From Variovorax terrae (GTDB lineage: Bacteria > Pseudomonadota > Gammaproteobacteria > Burkholderiales > Burkholderiaceae_C): DNA of 64,000 bases. This document shows, piece by piece, positions 43,801 to 50,447 of the stretch (position 1 is the stretch's first letter; every line of letters begins with the position of its first letter). Under the pieces are notes generated by a model that saw only the letters and a list, made by a program, of their open reading frames with translations, was not told the origin of the DNA and searched no databases. The stretch lies in NCBI RefSeq assembly GCF_022809125.1, contig NZ_JALGBI010000003.1, positions 434,001 to 498,000 of the forward strand, in the 5' to 3' direction. A program made the position numbers and the translations under genes.

Positions 43801-44976
43801 CTGCCCACCAGCATGGCGATACGCGCCAAGGAGCTGAGCTTCGAGGGCCGCCAGCTCCACAACGTGGTGATCGGAGGCTCGCGCGACGGCCTGACCTGGC
43901 GCGCCAACCTCGATGCCACCGAGCTCAACGGCTATGTCGAGTACCGCCAGCCCTCGGGCGCCGGCGCGGGCCGGGTCTATGCGCGCCTCGCGCGCCTGAA
44001 CATCGCGCAGGGCGCGGCCAACGACATGGAGGCCCTGCTCGACGAGCAGCCCGCCAACATTCCTGCGCTGGACGTGGTGGTGGAGGACATGGAGCTGCGC
44101 GGCAAGAAGCTGGGGCGCGTCGAGATCGACGCCGTCAACCGCGGCGCGGGCGCCGTGGTGCGCGACGGCGGCGTGCGCGAATGGCGCCTGAACAAGCTCA
44201 ACGTGACCCTGCCCGAGGCGGTCTTCACGGCAACCGGCAACTGGGCGGCCATCAATGCGCAGGGCGTTGCACCGGGAGGGCCCCGGCCGGGGCCGCGCAA
44301 TGCGCACGAGCAGCGCCGCACCGTGATGAACTTCCGGCTCGACATCAGCGACTCGGGCGATCTGCTCGGGCGCTTCGGCACCAAGGGCGTGATCCGCAGC
44401 GGCAAGGGCCGGCTCGAAGGCCAGGTGGCCTGGGCCGGCTCGCCGCTCTCGCTCGACTACCCCAGCATGAGCGGGCAATTCAACGTGAACGTGGAGAACG
44501 GGCAGTTCCTCAAGGCCGACCCGGGCCTGGCCAAGCTGCTGGGCGTGCTGAGCCTGCAGTCGCTGCCGCGCCGGCTCACGCTGGATTTCCGCGACGTGTT
44601 CAGCGAGGGCTTCGCGTTCGACTTCATCCGCGGCGACGTGAAGATCGACCACGGCATTGCCTCCACCAACAACCTCCAGATGAAGGGCGTGAACGCGGCC
44701 GTGCTGATGGACGGGCGGGCCGACATCGCCAAGGAAACGCAGGACATCAAGGTGGTGGTGGTGCCCGAGATCAATGCCGGCACGGCCTCGCTGGTGGCCA
44801 CCGTCATCAACCCGGCCGTGGGCCTGGGCAGCTTCCTGGCGCAGCTGTTCCTGCGGCGCCCGCTGATCCAGGCGGCCACGCAGGAATTCCACATCGACGG
44901 CACCTGGGCCGACCCCAAGATCACCAAGGTCGAACGCCAGCCCGCCACCGACGGCAAGACCGGAACCCCGCCATGA
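40804..44976 (+). CDS. yhdP: YhdP/AsmA-like family protein (TIGR02099 type)
   Basis: A 1390-aa AsmA-like protein. One N-terminal TM helix (about residues 17-45, WLLWLLLGAGLLFAVAWGAL) anchors a long periplasmic beta-rich part. The end contains the AsmA_2 region KGRLEGQVAWAGSPLSLDYP, LDFRDVFSEGFAFDFIRGD and INPAVGLGSFLAQLFLRRP. In E. coli YhdP is one of the bridge-like proteins that move phospholipid from inner to outer membrane. Length is close to the family norm. A nitrilase gene and a two-component pair follow on the same strand after 73 nt. Confidence 0.93.
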   Translation: MNESTPHPSRMLKASAAAAQWLLWLLLGAGLLFAVAWGALHGWIVPRIGELRPRLEIEATRVLGVPVRIGAITAQSAGLIPAFELRDVALLDPQGREALKLPRVLAALSPRSMWRLGFEQLYIDRPELDIRRAADGRVWVAGLDLSLGSRDDGRAADWFFSQTEFVIHGGTVRWTDEQRAAPPLTLSQVDFVMRNSARRHNLRLDATPPAGWGERFSLVGLFRQPLLSGHEGRWQDWDGQVYADFARVDVSQLRRYADLGLIEVSEGDGALRAWTQVSKGRLDGGTADVALNEVNVRLGPQLEPLALTSVVGRFSGRLLATGFEFSTEGLQFQTQEGLRWPGGNVAASYLQGEGRVAAQGQLRADKLDLAAISQIAHRLPLGTATHAALTAYAPKGLVETVQASWEGSLDAPDKFTAKGRASQLELAARPADSVPGTTATHEAAGIPGVRGASIDFDLTQAGGKLRLAIQSGALVLPGVFDDPVVPFDQLSTDAQWQVRDGQINATVSNLKFANADAQGEAQLSWRTSDPARSASRSRFPGVLDLQGTLSRAEGARVHRYLPSALPLAVRDYVRAAVVQGKASGVKFRVKGDLHELPFTDPKRGEFRISANVQDTTFAFAPSTLASQYSATWPALTQLSGELVFERATMQINGATGRFTGAPGLQITRADARIPDLEHATTVVVNAQVQGSLGDALGVVAASPLSAMTGHALDRATATGNADVKLLLTLPVHAIQQSKVQGSVTLAGNDLQITPASPVLSRARGVVVFSESGFSLSGAQARVLGGDMRVEGGMRAAPAAAGAAGAEALTQFRAQGVATAEGLRQARELGFLSRLAQNASGSAAYVATLGFRRGVAELSISSNLQGLGLNLPQPLNKSADAALPLRYENTLVRESLQPGPNGQPRLQDQLLLDLGRVASIAYVRDLSSGPEARVIRGGIGVGLAAGESAPMPEDGVVANINLASVDLDAWEALLSGAAGTSVAGGTASAAAAGPSAALGYLPTSMAIRAKELSFEGRQLHNVVIGGSRDGLTWRANLDATELNGYVEYRQPSGAGAGRVYARLARLNIAQGAANDMEALLDEQPANIPALDVVVEDMELRGKKLGRVEIDAVNRGAGAVVRDGGVREWRLNKLNVTLPEAVFTATGNWAAINAQGVAPGGPRPGPRNAHEQRRTVMNFRLDISDSGDLLGRFGTKGVIRSGKGRLEGQVAWAGSPLSLDYPSMSGQFNVNVENGQFLKADPGLAKLLGVLSLQSLPRRLTLDFRDVFSEGFAFDFIRGDVKIDHGIASTNNLQMKGVNAAVLMDGRADIAKETQDIKVVVVPEINAGTASLVATVINPAVGLGSFLAQLFLRRPLIQAATQEFHIDGTWADPKITKVERQPATDGKTGTPP

Positions 44977-45049
44977 GCCGCCGCATCGTTTCCCGAAGCC
45001 CAGGCCGTCCCACAAGCGCCTCCATCAGCGCCTTGCCCAGGAGCACATC

Positions 45050-45856
45050 ATGAAAGTCGCCGCCCTCCAGATGGTCTCGGCCACCAGCGTCGCCGCCAAT
45101 CTGCAGGCTGCGCACACCCTGCTGCGCGAGGCGGCGCAGGGCGGCGCCGAGCTGGCCGTGCTGCCCGAATACTTCTGCGCCATGGGGCTGCGGGACACCG
45201 ACAAGCTGGCGTTCCAGGAGACTTATGGCCGCGGCCCGATCCAGCAGTTCCTGGCCGACGCGGCGCGCGAACTCGGGCTGTGGATCGTCGGCGGCACGCT
45301 GCCCCTGGCCGGCAGCGACGCCGCGCGGGTGCGCAATAGCTCGCTGGTGTTTTCGCCTGGCGGCGACTGCGTCGCGCGCTACGACAAGATCCACCTGTTC
45401 CGCTTCGACAGCGGGCGCGAGCACTACGACGAGGCGCGCGTGATCGAGCGCGGCGGCGAGCCCGTGGCGTTCGATCTGCCCTCGCGCAGCGGCCGCACCT
45501 GGCGCGTCGGCCTGAGCGTGTGCTACGACCTGCGCTTTCCCGAGCTGTACCGGGCGCTTCGTGCCGATCTGCTGCTGGTGCCCAGCGCCTTCACCCACAC
45601 GACGGGCCAGGCTCACTGGGAGGTGCTGCTGCGCGCGCGTGCCGTGGAGAACCTGGCCTACGTGCTGGCGCCGGCGCAAGGCGGGCTGCATGAGAACGGC
45701 CGCCGCACCTGGGGCCACTCCATGCTGGTGGACCCCTGGGGCACGGTGCTGGCCGAGCGCGCCGAGGGCGCGGGGCTGGTGCCGGGCGAGCTCGAGGCCG
45801 GGCGCCTGGCGCAATGCCGCCTGCAGCTGCCCGCGCTGGAGCACCGCACGCTGTGA
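45050..45856 (+). CDS. Carbon-nitrogen hydrolase, Nit1-like (probable deaminated-glutathione amidase)
   Basis: A 268-aa nitrilase-superfamily amidase. The catalytic triad is Glu40 (VLPEYF), Lys113 (YDKIHLF) and Cys158 (SVCYDLRFPELYR). RFPELYR and the WGHSMLVDPWG segment fit the Nit1/YbeM clade, which repairs deaminated glutathione. Its position after yhdP and GTGA overlap with a sensor kinase gene suggest co-translation, though the metabolic link is unclear. Omega-amidase is the main alternative. Confidence 0.9.
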   Translation: MKVAALQMVSATSVAANLQAAHTLLREAAQGGAELAVLPEYFCAMGLRDTDKLAFQETYGRGPIQQFLADAARELGLWIVGGTLPLAGSDAARVRNSSLVFSPGGDCVARYDKIHLFRFDSGREHYDEARVIERGGEPVAFDLPSRSGRTWRVGLSVCYDLRFPELYRALRADLLLVPSAFTHTTGQAHWEVLLRARAVENLAYVLAPAQGGLHENGRRTWGHSMLVDPWGTVLAERAEGAGLVPGELEAGRLAQCRLQLPALEHRTL

Positions 45857-47898
45857 AGGCCCTGCTGAGCAAGCCGCCGTCGGGCTGGCTGAGGCCCTGG
45901 CGGCGCTGGACGCTGTGGACCCTGCTGGTGGTGCTGGTGGCCGCCCTGCTGGTGACGCTGGTGTGGCTGGCCGGCCGCTACGAGGCCAGCCAGGTGCAGA
46001 CCCGGCTCGAGCGCGACACCGCCGACGCCATCAGCGACATCCGCGCCGCGCTGACGCGCAACGTGCAGAGCCTGCAGGCCCTGCAGTCGAACACCCCGAC
46101 GCCGGGCTCGTGGGCGCTCGAGGCCTCCACGCTGCTGCGCGAGCACCGGGAATGGGTTCGCCTCGAATGGCGCGACAACGCCCTGAACCTGCTGGCCTAT
46201 GCCGACACGCCGTTTCGCGCGCCGGTGTTCTCGCGCCTGGGCCGCGACAACGCGCAGACCGATATCGGCCTGGCCTGCGCCTCGGCGCGCCGTTTCAGCG
46301 GCCCGGCCTATTCCAGCTCCTACTTCCTGCCCCAGCCCGACGGGCTGGGCATGGAGGTGATGGAGCTGTGCCTGCCGCTGGCCAACGCGGGCAAGCTCAC
46401 GGGCTACGTGCTCGCCACCTACTCGCTGCAGGAGGTGCTGGGCGACCTGGTGGGGCGGCAGATCACGCGCAGCCAGGAGGTCTCGTTCACCGAGGCCGAC
46501 GGCACGCGGCTGGCGCTGTACGGCTCGTCGCGGCGCGGCTCGCGCGTCTTCACGGCGCAGCAGCTGCTCGACCTGCCGGGCCACACCCTGGTGCTGCGCA
46601 TGGACAACTGGCGCGCCGCGCCCGACCTGTTCCCCAACGTGCTGACCGCGCTCGTGACGGCGATGTCGATCGCGCTGGTGTCGGTGCTGGTGCTGCTGGG
46701 CAAGGACATGCGCCGGCGCCAGCGCGTGGAGCGCGACCTGGCCGACGCGCTGGCGTTCCGCAAGGCGATGGAGGACTCGCTGGTCACCGGCCTGCGCGCG
46801 CGCGACCTGCAGGGCCGCATCACCTACGTCAATCCCGCGTTCTGCCAGATGGTGGGCTTTTCCGCGGAGGAGCTGCTGGGCCAGAGCCTGCCCGCGCCCT
46901 ACTGGCCGCCCGAGCGCGTGAGCGAGTACCAGGAGCGCCAGGCCGTGCGGCTGGCGGGCCAGCATTCGCCGCCGCGCGAAGGGGCGGAGTCGGTGTTCAT
47001 GCGCAAGAACGGCAGCCGTTTTCCCGTGCTCATCATCGAGGCGCCGCTGATCAATGCTCAGGGCATGCAGACCGGCTGGATGAGCGCCTTCCTGGACATC
47101 AGCGAGCAGCGCCGCGTGGAAGAGCTGTCGCGCGCCTCGCAGGAGCGGCTGCAGGCGACGGCCCGGCTGGCCACCGTGGGCGAGATGGCCTCGCTGCTCA
47201 GCCACGAGCTCAACCAGCCGCTGGCCGCCATCTCGAGCTACGCCACCGGCTCGATGAACCTGCTGCAGCACGAGCCGCCCGGCGCCACGCCCGTCATGGC
47301 CGACCTGGGGCTGGCGATGCGGCGCATCGCCGAGCAGGCCGAGCGCGCCGGCAAGGTCATCAAGAGCGTGCACGACTTCGTGCGCCGGCGCGAGCAGGAG
47401 CGCGAGGCGGTGGCGCCGCAGGCCCTGCTCGACGCCATCATGCCGCTGGTGTACCTGCAGGCGCGCAAGCTCTACGTGCGGGTGCAGACCCGGCTCGACG
47501 ACGGCCTGCCCGCCGTGCTGTGCGACCGCACCATGGTCGAGCAGGTGCTGCTCAACCTGGCGCGCAACGCCATGCAGTCCATGGACCGGCCCGAGATCGC
47601 CGAGCGCGTGCTGCTGATCCAGGTGCGCCACGCCGCCTCCAGCGGCAACAACCGCTGGCTCGAATTCTCGGTCGCCGACATCGGCCCGGGCATCCCGGAC
47701 GAGGTGGCGCAGCGGCTGTTCACGCCGTTCTTCACCACCAAGGCCGAGGGCATGGGCCTGGGCCTGAGCATGTGCCGCACGGTGGTGGAACAGCATGGGG
47801 GGTTTCTCGGGTTCCAGCCGAACCAGCCCACGGGTACCATCTTCAAATTCACCCTGCCCGCCAGGAAGGCGGCAAGCCCCTATGGAACGAACGCTTGA
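45853..47898 (+). CDS. PAS-containing transmembrane sensor histidine kinase
   Basis: A 681-aa kinase. TM1 (about 20-43), a periplasmic sensor domain (about 45-255), TM2 (about 257-277), a PAS domain (about 300-405, RITYVNPAFCQMVGFSAEEL), HisKA with His451 (LSHELNQPLAAISSYATG) and HATPase_c (LNLARNAMQSM, ADIGPGIPD, GMGLGLSMCRTVVEQHGG). Architecture resembles DctB/FixL-like kinases for small carboxylates. The GTG start overlaps the nitrilase stop (GTGA). Its 3' end overlaps the response-regulator gene by 17 nt, defining the cognate pair. Confidence 0.93.
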   Translation: MKALLSKPPSGWLRPWRRWTLWTLLVVLVAALLVTLVWLAGRYEASQVQTRLERDTADAISDIRAALTRNVQSLQALQSNTPTPGSWALEASTLLREHREWVRLEWRDNALNLLAYADTPFRAPVFSRLGRDNAQTDIGLACASARRFSGPAYSSSYFLPQPDGLGMEVMELCLPLANAGKLTGYVLATYSLQEVLGDLVGRQITRSQEVSFTEADGTRLALYGSSRRGSRVFTAQQLLDLPGHTLVLRMDNWRAAPDLFPNVLTALVTAMSIALVSVLVLLGKDMRRRQRVERDLADALAFRKAMEDSLVTGLRARDLQGRITYVNPAFCQMVGFSAEELLGQSLPAPYWPPERVSEYQERQAVRLAGQHSPPREGAESVFMRKNGSRFPVLIIEAPLINAQGMQTGWMSAFLDISEQRRVEELSRASQERLQATARLATVGEMASLLSHELNQPLAAISSYATGSMNLLQHEPPGATPVMADLGLAMRRIAEQAERAGKVIKSVHDFVRRREQEREAVAPQALLDAIMPLVYLQARKLYVRVQTRLDDGLPAVLCDRTMVEQVLLNLARNAMQSMDRPEIAERVLLIQVRHAASSGNNRWLEFSVADIGPGIPDEVAQRLFTPFFTTKAEGMGLGLSMCRTVVEQHGGFLGFQPNQPTGTIFKFTLPARKAASPYGTNA

Positions 47899-48508
47899 TG
47901 CAACGGTTTTCATCGTCGACGACGACGCCGGCGTGCGCGAGGCCCTGGCTTGGCTGCTGCGCTCGCGCCGCCTGCTGAGCGAGGCCTACGACAGCGCCGA
48001 GGCCTTCGAGCGCATCCTGCAGCGCGGCTTCGTGCCGTCCCAGCCGTGCTGCCTGCTGCTGGACGTGCGCATGCCTGGCATGAGCGGGCTGGCCCTGTTC
48101 GACAAGCTGGTCGAGCGCGGCCTGTCCGAGGCCATGCCGGTGATCTTCCTGACCGGCCACGCCGATGTGCCGACGGCCGTGGACATGGTCAAGCGCGGCG
48201 CCTTCGACTTCTGCGAGAAGCCCTTTTCCGACAACGCCCTGGTGGACCGCATCGAGCAGGCGCTCAGGCGCTCGGCGCAGGTCGTGCAGGCGCGCCGCGA
48301 GAAGCTCAGCCTGCAGGCCAAGCTGGCCGAGCTGACCGAGCGCGAGCGCGACGTGATGCGGCTGGTGGTCGAGGGCCTGCCCAACAAGCTGATCGCCGAC
48401 CAGCTCGACATCAGCGTGCGCACGGTGGAAGTGCACCGCGCCCGCGTGTTCGACAAGATGGAAGTGAAGTCGGCCGTGGAGCTGGCCAATCTGCTGCGCA
48501 ACCTGTAG
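47882..48508 (+). CDS. FixJ/NarL-type response regulator
   Basis: A 208-aa regulator. The receiver domain has the acidic pair Asp13-Asp14, phospho-acceptor Asp61 (LLLDVRMPGMSG), FLTGHADV and Lys in EKPF. The DNA-binding domain is LuxR-type: LTERERDVMRLVVEGLPNK, then ISVRTVEVHRARVFDKM. ATG 47882 overlaps the kinase gene, so translation is coupled. Targets are unknown. The FixJ-like layout with a PAS kinase is common for carboxylate uptake control. Confidence 0.94.
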   Translation: MERTLDATVFIVDDDAGVREALAWLLRSRRLLSEAYDSAEAFERILQRGFVPSQPCCLLLDVRMPGMSGLALFDKLVERGLSEAMPVIFLTGHADVPTAVDMVKRGAFDFCEKPFSDNALVDRIEQALRRSAQVVQARREKLSLQAKLAELTERERDVMRLVVEGLPNKLIADQLDISVRTVEVHRARVFDKMEVKSAVELANLLRNL

Positions 48509-48521
48509 CGCCCCGCGCGCG

Positions 48522-48659
48522 TCAATCCCGGGCGGGCGGCTCCTTCTTTTCTTCGGCGGCGGGCGGCTCGCCGTTCTTGCGGCCCGAGAACATGGTCCAC
48601 CACACGATCAGCACGAGCAGTAACAAGGCCCCCAGCGCTTCAAGCAAAATCAGACCCAT
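48522..48659 (-). CDS. Small single-pass membrane protein, 45 aa
   Basis: A short gene on the minus strand: MGLILLEALGALLLLVLIVW forms one TM helix, followed by WTMFSGRKNG and a charged Pro/Glu/Lys tail ending PPARD-stop. AGGAGTC lies 6-12 nt upstream of the ATG, a good ribosome binding site. The stop is 14 nt from the convergent response-regulator gene. Its ATG (48659-48657) overlaps the ATG of mltA on the other strand (48658-48660) in a CATG. Function unknown. Signal-anchor composition and the ribosome site make a real gene likely. Confidence 0.65.
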   Translation of the reverse strand: MGLILLEALGALLLLVLIVWWTMFSGRKNGEPPAAEEKKEPPARD

Positions 48660-49797
48660 GAACCGACTCCTGTGGCTTGTTTCGACCCTCGCGATTGTAG
48701 GAATCCTGGCCGGCTGCGCCAGCGCGCCGCCACAAGCCCCCGAGCCGGCCCGGCCTTCTGCCGGCGAGCCCGCCTACCCCGGCGACAGCGGCCCGCTGCC
48801 CGCGGCCCTGACGCAGGGCAAGAGCCGCTGGCAGCCGGTGCGCTGGGCCGAGCTGCCGGGCTTCGGCGAAGACGCGCTGTTCGAGGCCTGGAACGCCTGG
48901 ATCAAGAGCTGCGAACGCCCGGGCCCCACCTTCGCCCCGCTGTGCGCCGAGGTGCGCCGCCTGAGCATCGCCTCGGGTGACGAGCAGCGCGCCTGGATGA
49001 TGGCGCGGCTGCAGCCCTACCGCGTCGAGCCGCTGCAGGGCGGCGCCGACGGCCTGCTGACCGGCTACTACGAGCCGCTGCTGGAGGCCTCGCGCACGCC
49101 GCGCCCGGGCTTCCAGGTGCCGCTGTACCGGCCGCCCGCGACGCTGGGCCAGCGCCGCCCCTGGTACTCGCGCCAGGAGATCGACACCCTGCCCGAGGCG
49201 CGCGCCGCGCTGCGCGGGCGCGAGATCGCCTACCTCGCCGACCCGGTCGATGCGCTGGTGCTGCAGATCCAGGGCTCGGGCCGCGTGCGCGTGACCGAGG
49301 CCGACGGCTCGCAGCGCCTGGTGCGGCTGGCCTTCGCCGGCTCCAACGACCAGCCCTACAAGAGCGTGGGCCGCTGGCTGCTCGACCAGGGCGCGATCCG
49401 CGACGGCTCCTGGCCCGCCATCAAGGCCTGGGTGGCGCAGAACCCGCAGCGCGTCAACGACATGCTGTGGAGCAATCCGCGCACCGTGTTCTTCCGCGAG
49501 GAGGCGTTGCCCGAGCTGGACGCCGCCTTCGGCCCGCGCGGCGCGCAGGGCGTGGCGCTGACGCCGGGCCGCTCGATCGCGGTGGACCGCGAGAGCATTC
49601 CCTACGGCACGCCGGTGTGGCTGGCCTCCAGCGGCCCGCAGCTCAACCTGCAGCGCCTGGTGCTGGCGCAGGACACGGGCAGCGCCATCGTGGGCGCCGT
49701 GCGGGCCGACTACTTCGCCGGCTGGGGCGCCGAGGCCGGCGAACTGGCCGGCCGCCTCAAACAACCGCTCCGGCTCTGGGTTTTGTGGCCAAAATAG
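48658..49797 (+). CDS. mltA: Membrane-bound lytic murein transglycosylase A
   Basis: A 379-aa outer-membrane lipoprotein (lipobox ILAGCAS, Cys19) that cleaves peptidoglycan glycan strands to 1,6-anhydro products. Family segments are LLTGYYEPLLEASRTP, YLADPVDALVLQIQGSGRV, DMLWSNPRTVFFRE, SIAVDRESIPYGTPVWLAS and the catalytic LAQDTGSAIVGAVRADYFAG. Length is typical. The stop coincides with the first base of a dispersed repeat, after which a MliC-like lipoprotein gene follows. Confidence 0.95.
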   Translation: MNRLLWLVSTLAIVGILAGCASAPPQAPEPARPSAGEPAYPGDSGPLPAALTQGKSRWQPVRWAELPGFGEDALFEAWNAWIKSCERPGPTFAPLCAEVRRLSIASGDEQRAWMMARLQPYRVEPLQGGADGLLTGYYEPLLEASRTPRPGFQVPLYRPPATLGQRRPWYSRQEIDTLPEARAALRGREIAYLADPVDALVLQIQGSGRVRVTEADGSQRLVRLAFAGSNDQPYKSVGRWLLDQGAIRDGSWPAIKAWVAQNPQRVNDMLWSNPRTVFFREEALPELDAAFGPRGAQGVALTPGRSIAVDRESIPYGTPVWLASSGPQLNLQRLVLAQDTGSAIVGAVRADYFAGWGAEAGELAGRLKQPLRLWVLWPK

Positions 49798-49844
49798 CCA
49801 GAGGTCCAGGTGCAGTGGTGCTTTCGTGCTATTGATTTTGTAGC
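49797..49844 (+). repeat. Dispersed bipartite repeat, copy D
   Basis: Arm GCCAGAGGTCCAGGTGCAGT then palindrome GCTATTGATTTTGTAGC (49828-49844). It starts at the mltA stop codon and ends exactly where the ribosome binding site (GGAGGG) of the next gene begins. Confidence 0.82.
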
Positions 49845-49854
49845 GGAGGGTGCA

Positions 49855-50163
49855 ATGAGAGCTTTGAGCATTGGCGTGCTGGCGCTGCTGGCCGGCTGCG
49901 CGGGCATGGACCGGTCGCCGGGTCCGCTGTACCGCTGCGAGCACGGCATCGAGTTCACCGCGAAATTCGTGGACGACACGGCCGTGCTCAGCGGTTCGCG
50001 CGGCTACGACGTGCTGTACCGCGACGCCGGCGGCGAAGGCCCGGGCCAGTCGGTCTACAGCAACCTGCGCATGAAGGCCGAGTTCGGCCTTGGCGCCAGC
50101 GGGCGCGAGGCCATCCTGCGCTATCCGCTGCTGCCGCTGGTGGCGCGCTGCGCGCGCGAGTAG
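49855..50163 (+). CDS. Small lipoprotein, MliC-like (lysozyme-inhibitor-type) domain
   Basis: A 102-aa lipoprotein: signal MRALSIGVLALLAGC (lipobox LAGC). The mature part begins with LYRCEHGIEFTAKFVDD and ends PLVARC, so it has two cysteines that could form the MliC disulfide, with GREAILRYPLL near the end. MliC proteins inhibit C-type lysozymes. The assignment rests on size, lipobox, the Y-x-C-x-x-G start and terminal Cys, and is moderate. GGAGGG upstream fixes the ATG at 49855. Its neighbour is the murein hydrolase MltA, consistent with a cell-wall context. Confidence 0.65.
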   Translation: MRALSIGVLALLAGCAGMDRSPGPLYRCEHGIEFTAKFVDDTAVLSGSRGYDVLYRDAGGEGPGQSVYSNLRMKAEFGLGASGREAILRYPLLPLVARCARE

Positions 50164-50317
50164 TCCGCAGCCCGCAGCGCGGCGGCGTCCTGCCGCCGCC
50201 GTGCCCGGCGCCACGCCGGCTTGCTTTCTTCCTGATGACCCGAGAGGTTGACGCGAGTCAGGCCGTCGCGCGCGCGGCCTGGCGCGGGCCTGCGCCATTC
50301 CCGGGCGCGGCTGCGGG

Positions 50318-50338
50318 ATGTCAAAGAGTTGTCACATG
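50318..50338 (+). promoter_or_regulatory. Pho box upstream of phoX
   Basis: Direct repeat TGTCA-N6-TGTCA (50319-50323 and 50330-50334, 11-bp period), matching the PhoB consensus CTGTCAT repeats. A TACGAT -10-like hexamer follows at 50346-50351, about 100 nt before the start. Confidence 0.7.
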
Positions 50339-50447
50339 GCATTCCTACGATCCCGCCTGACTCGACGTGCGCGTTGTTCACGCGAAGTCGAGCGCGCAGA
50401 CGCTCATGCAGCCCTCCCCCCACCTGAAACTTCTGAAAGCTAGAAAA

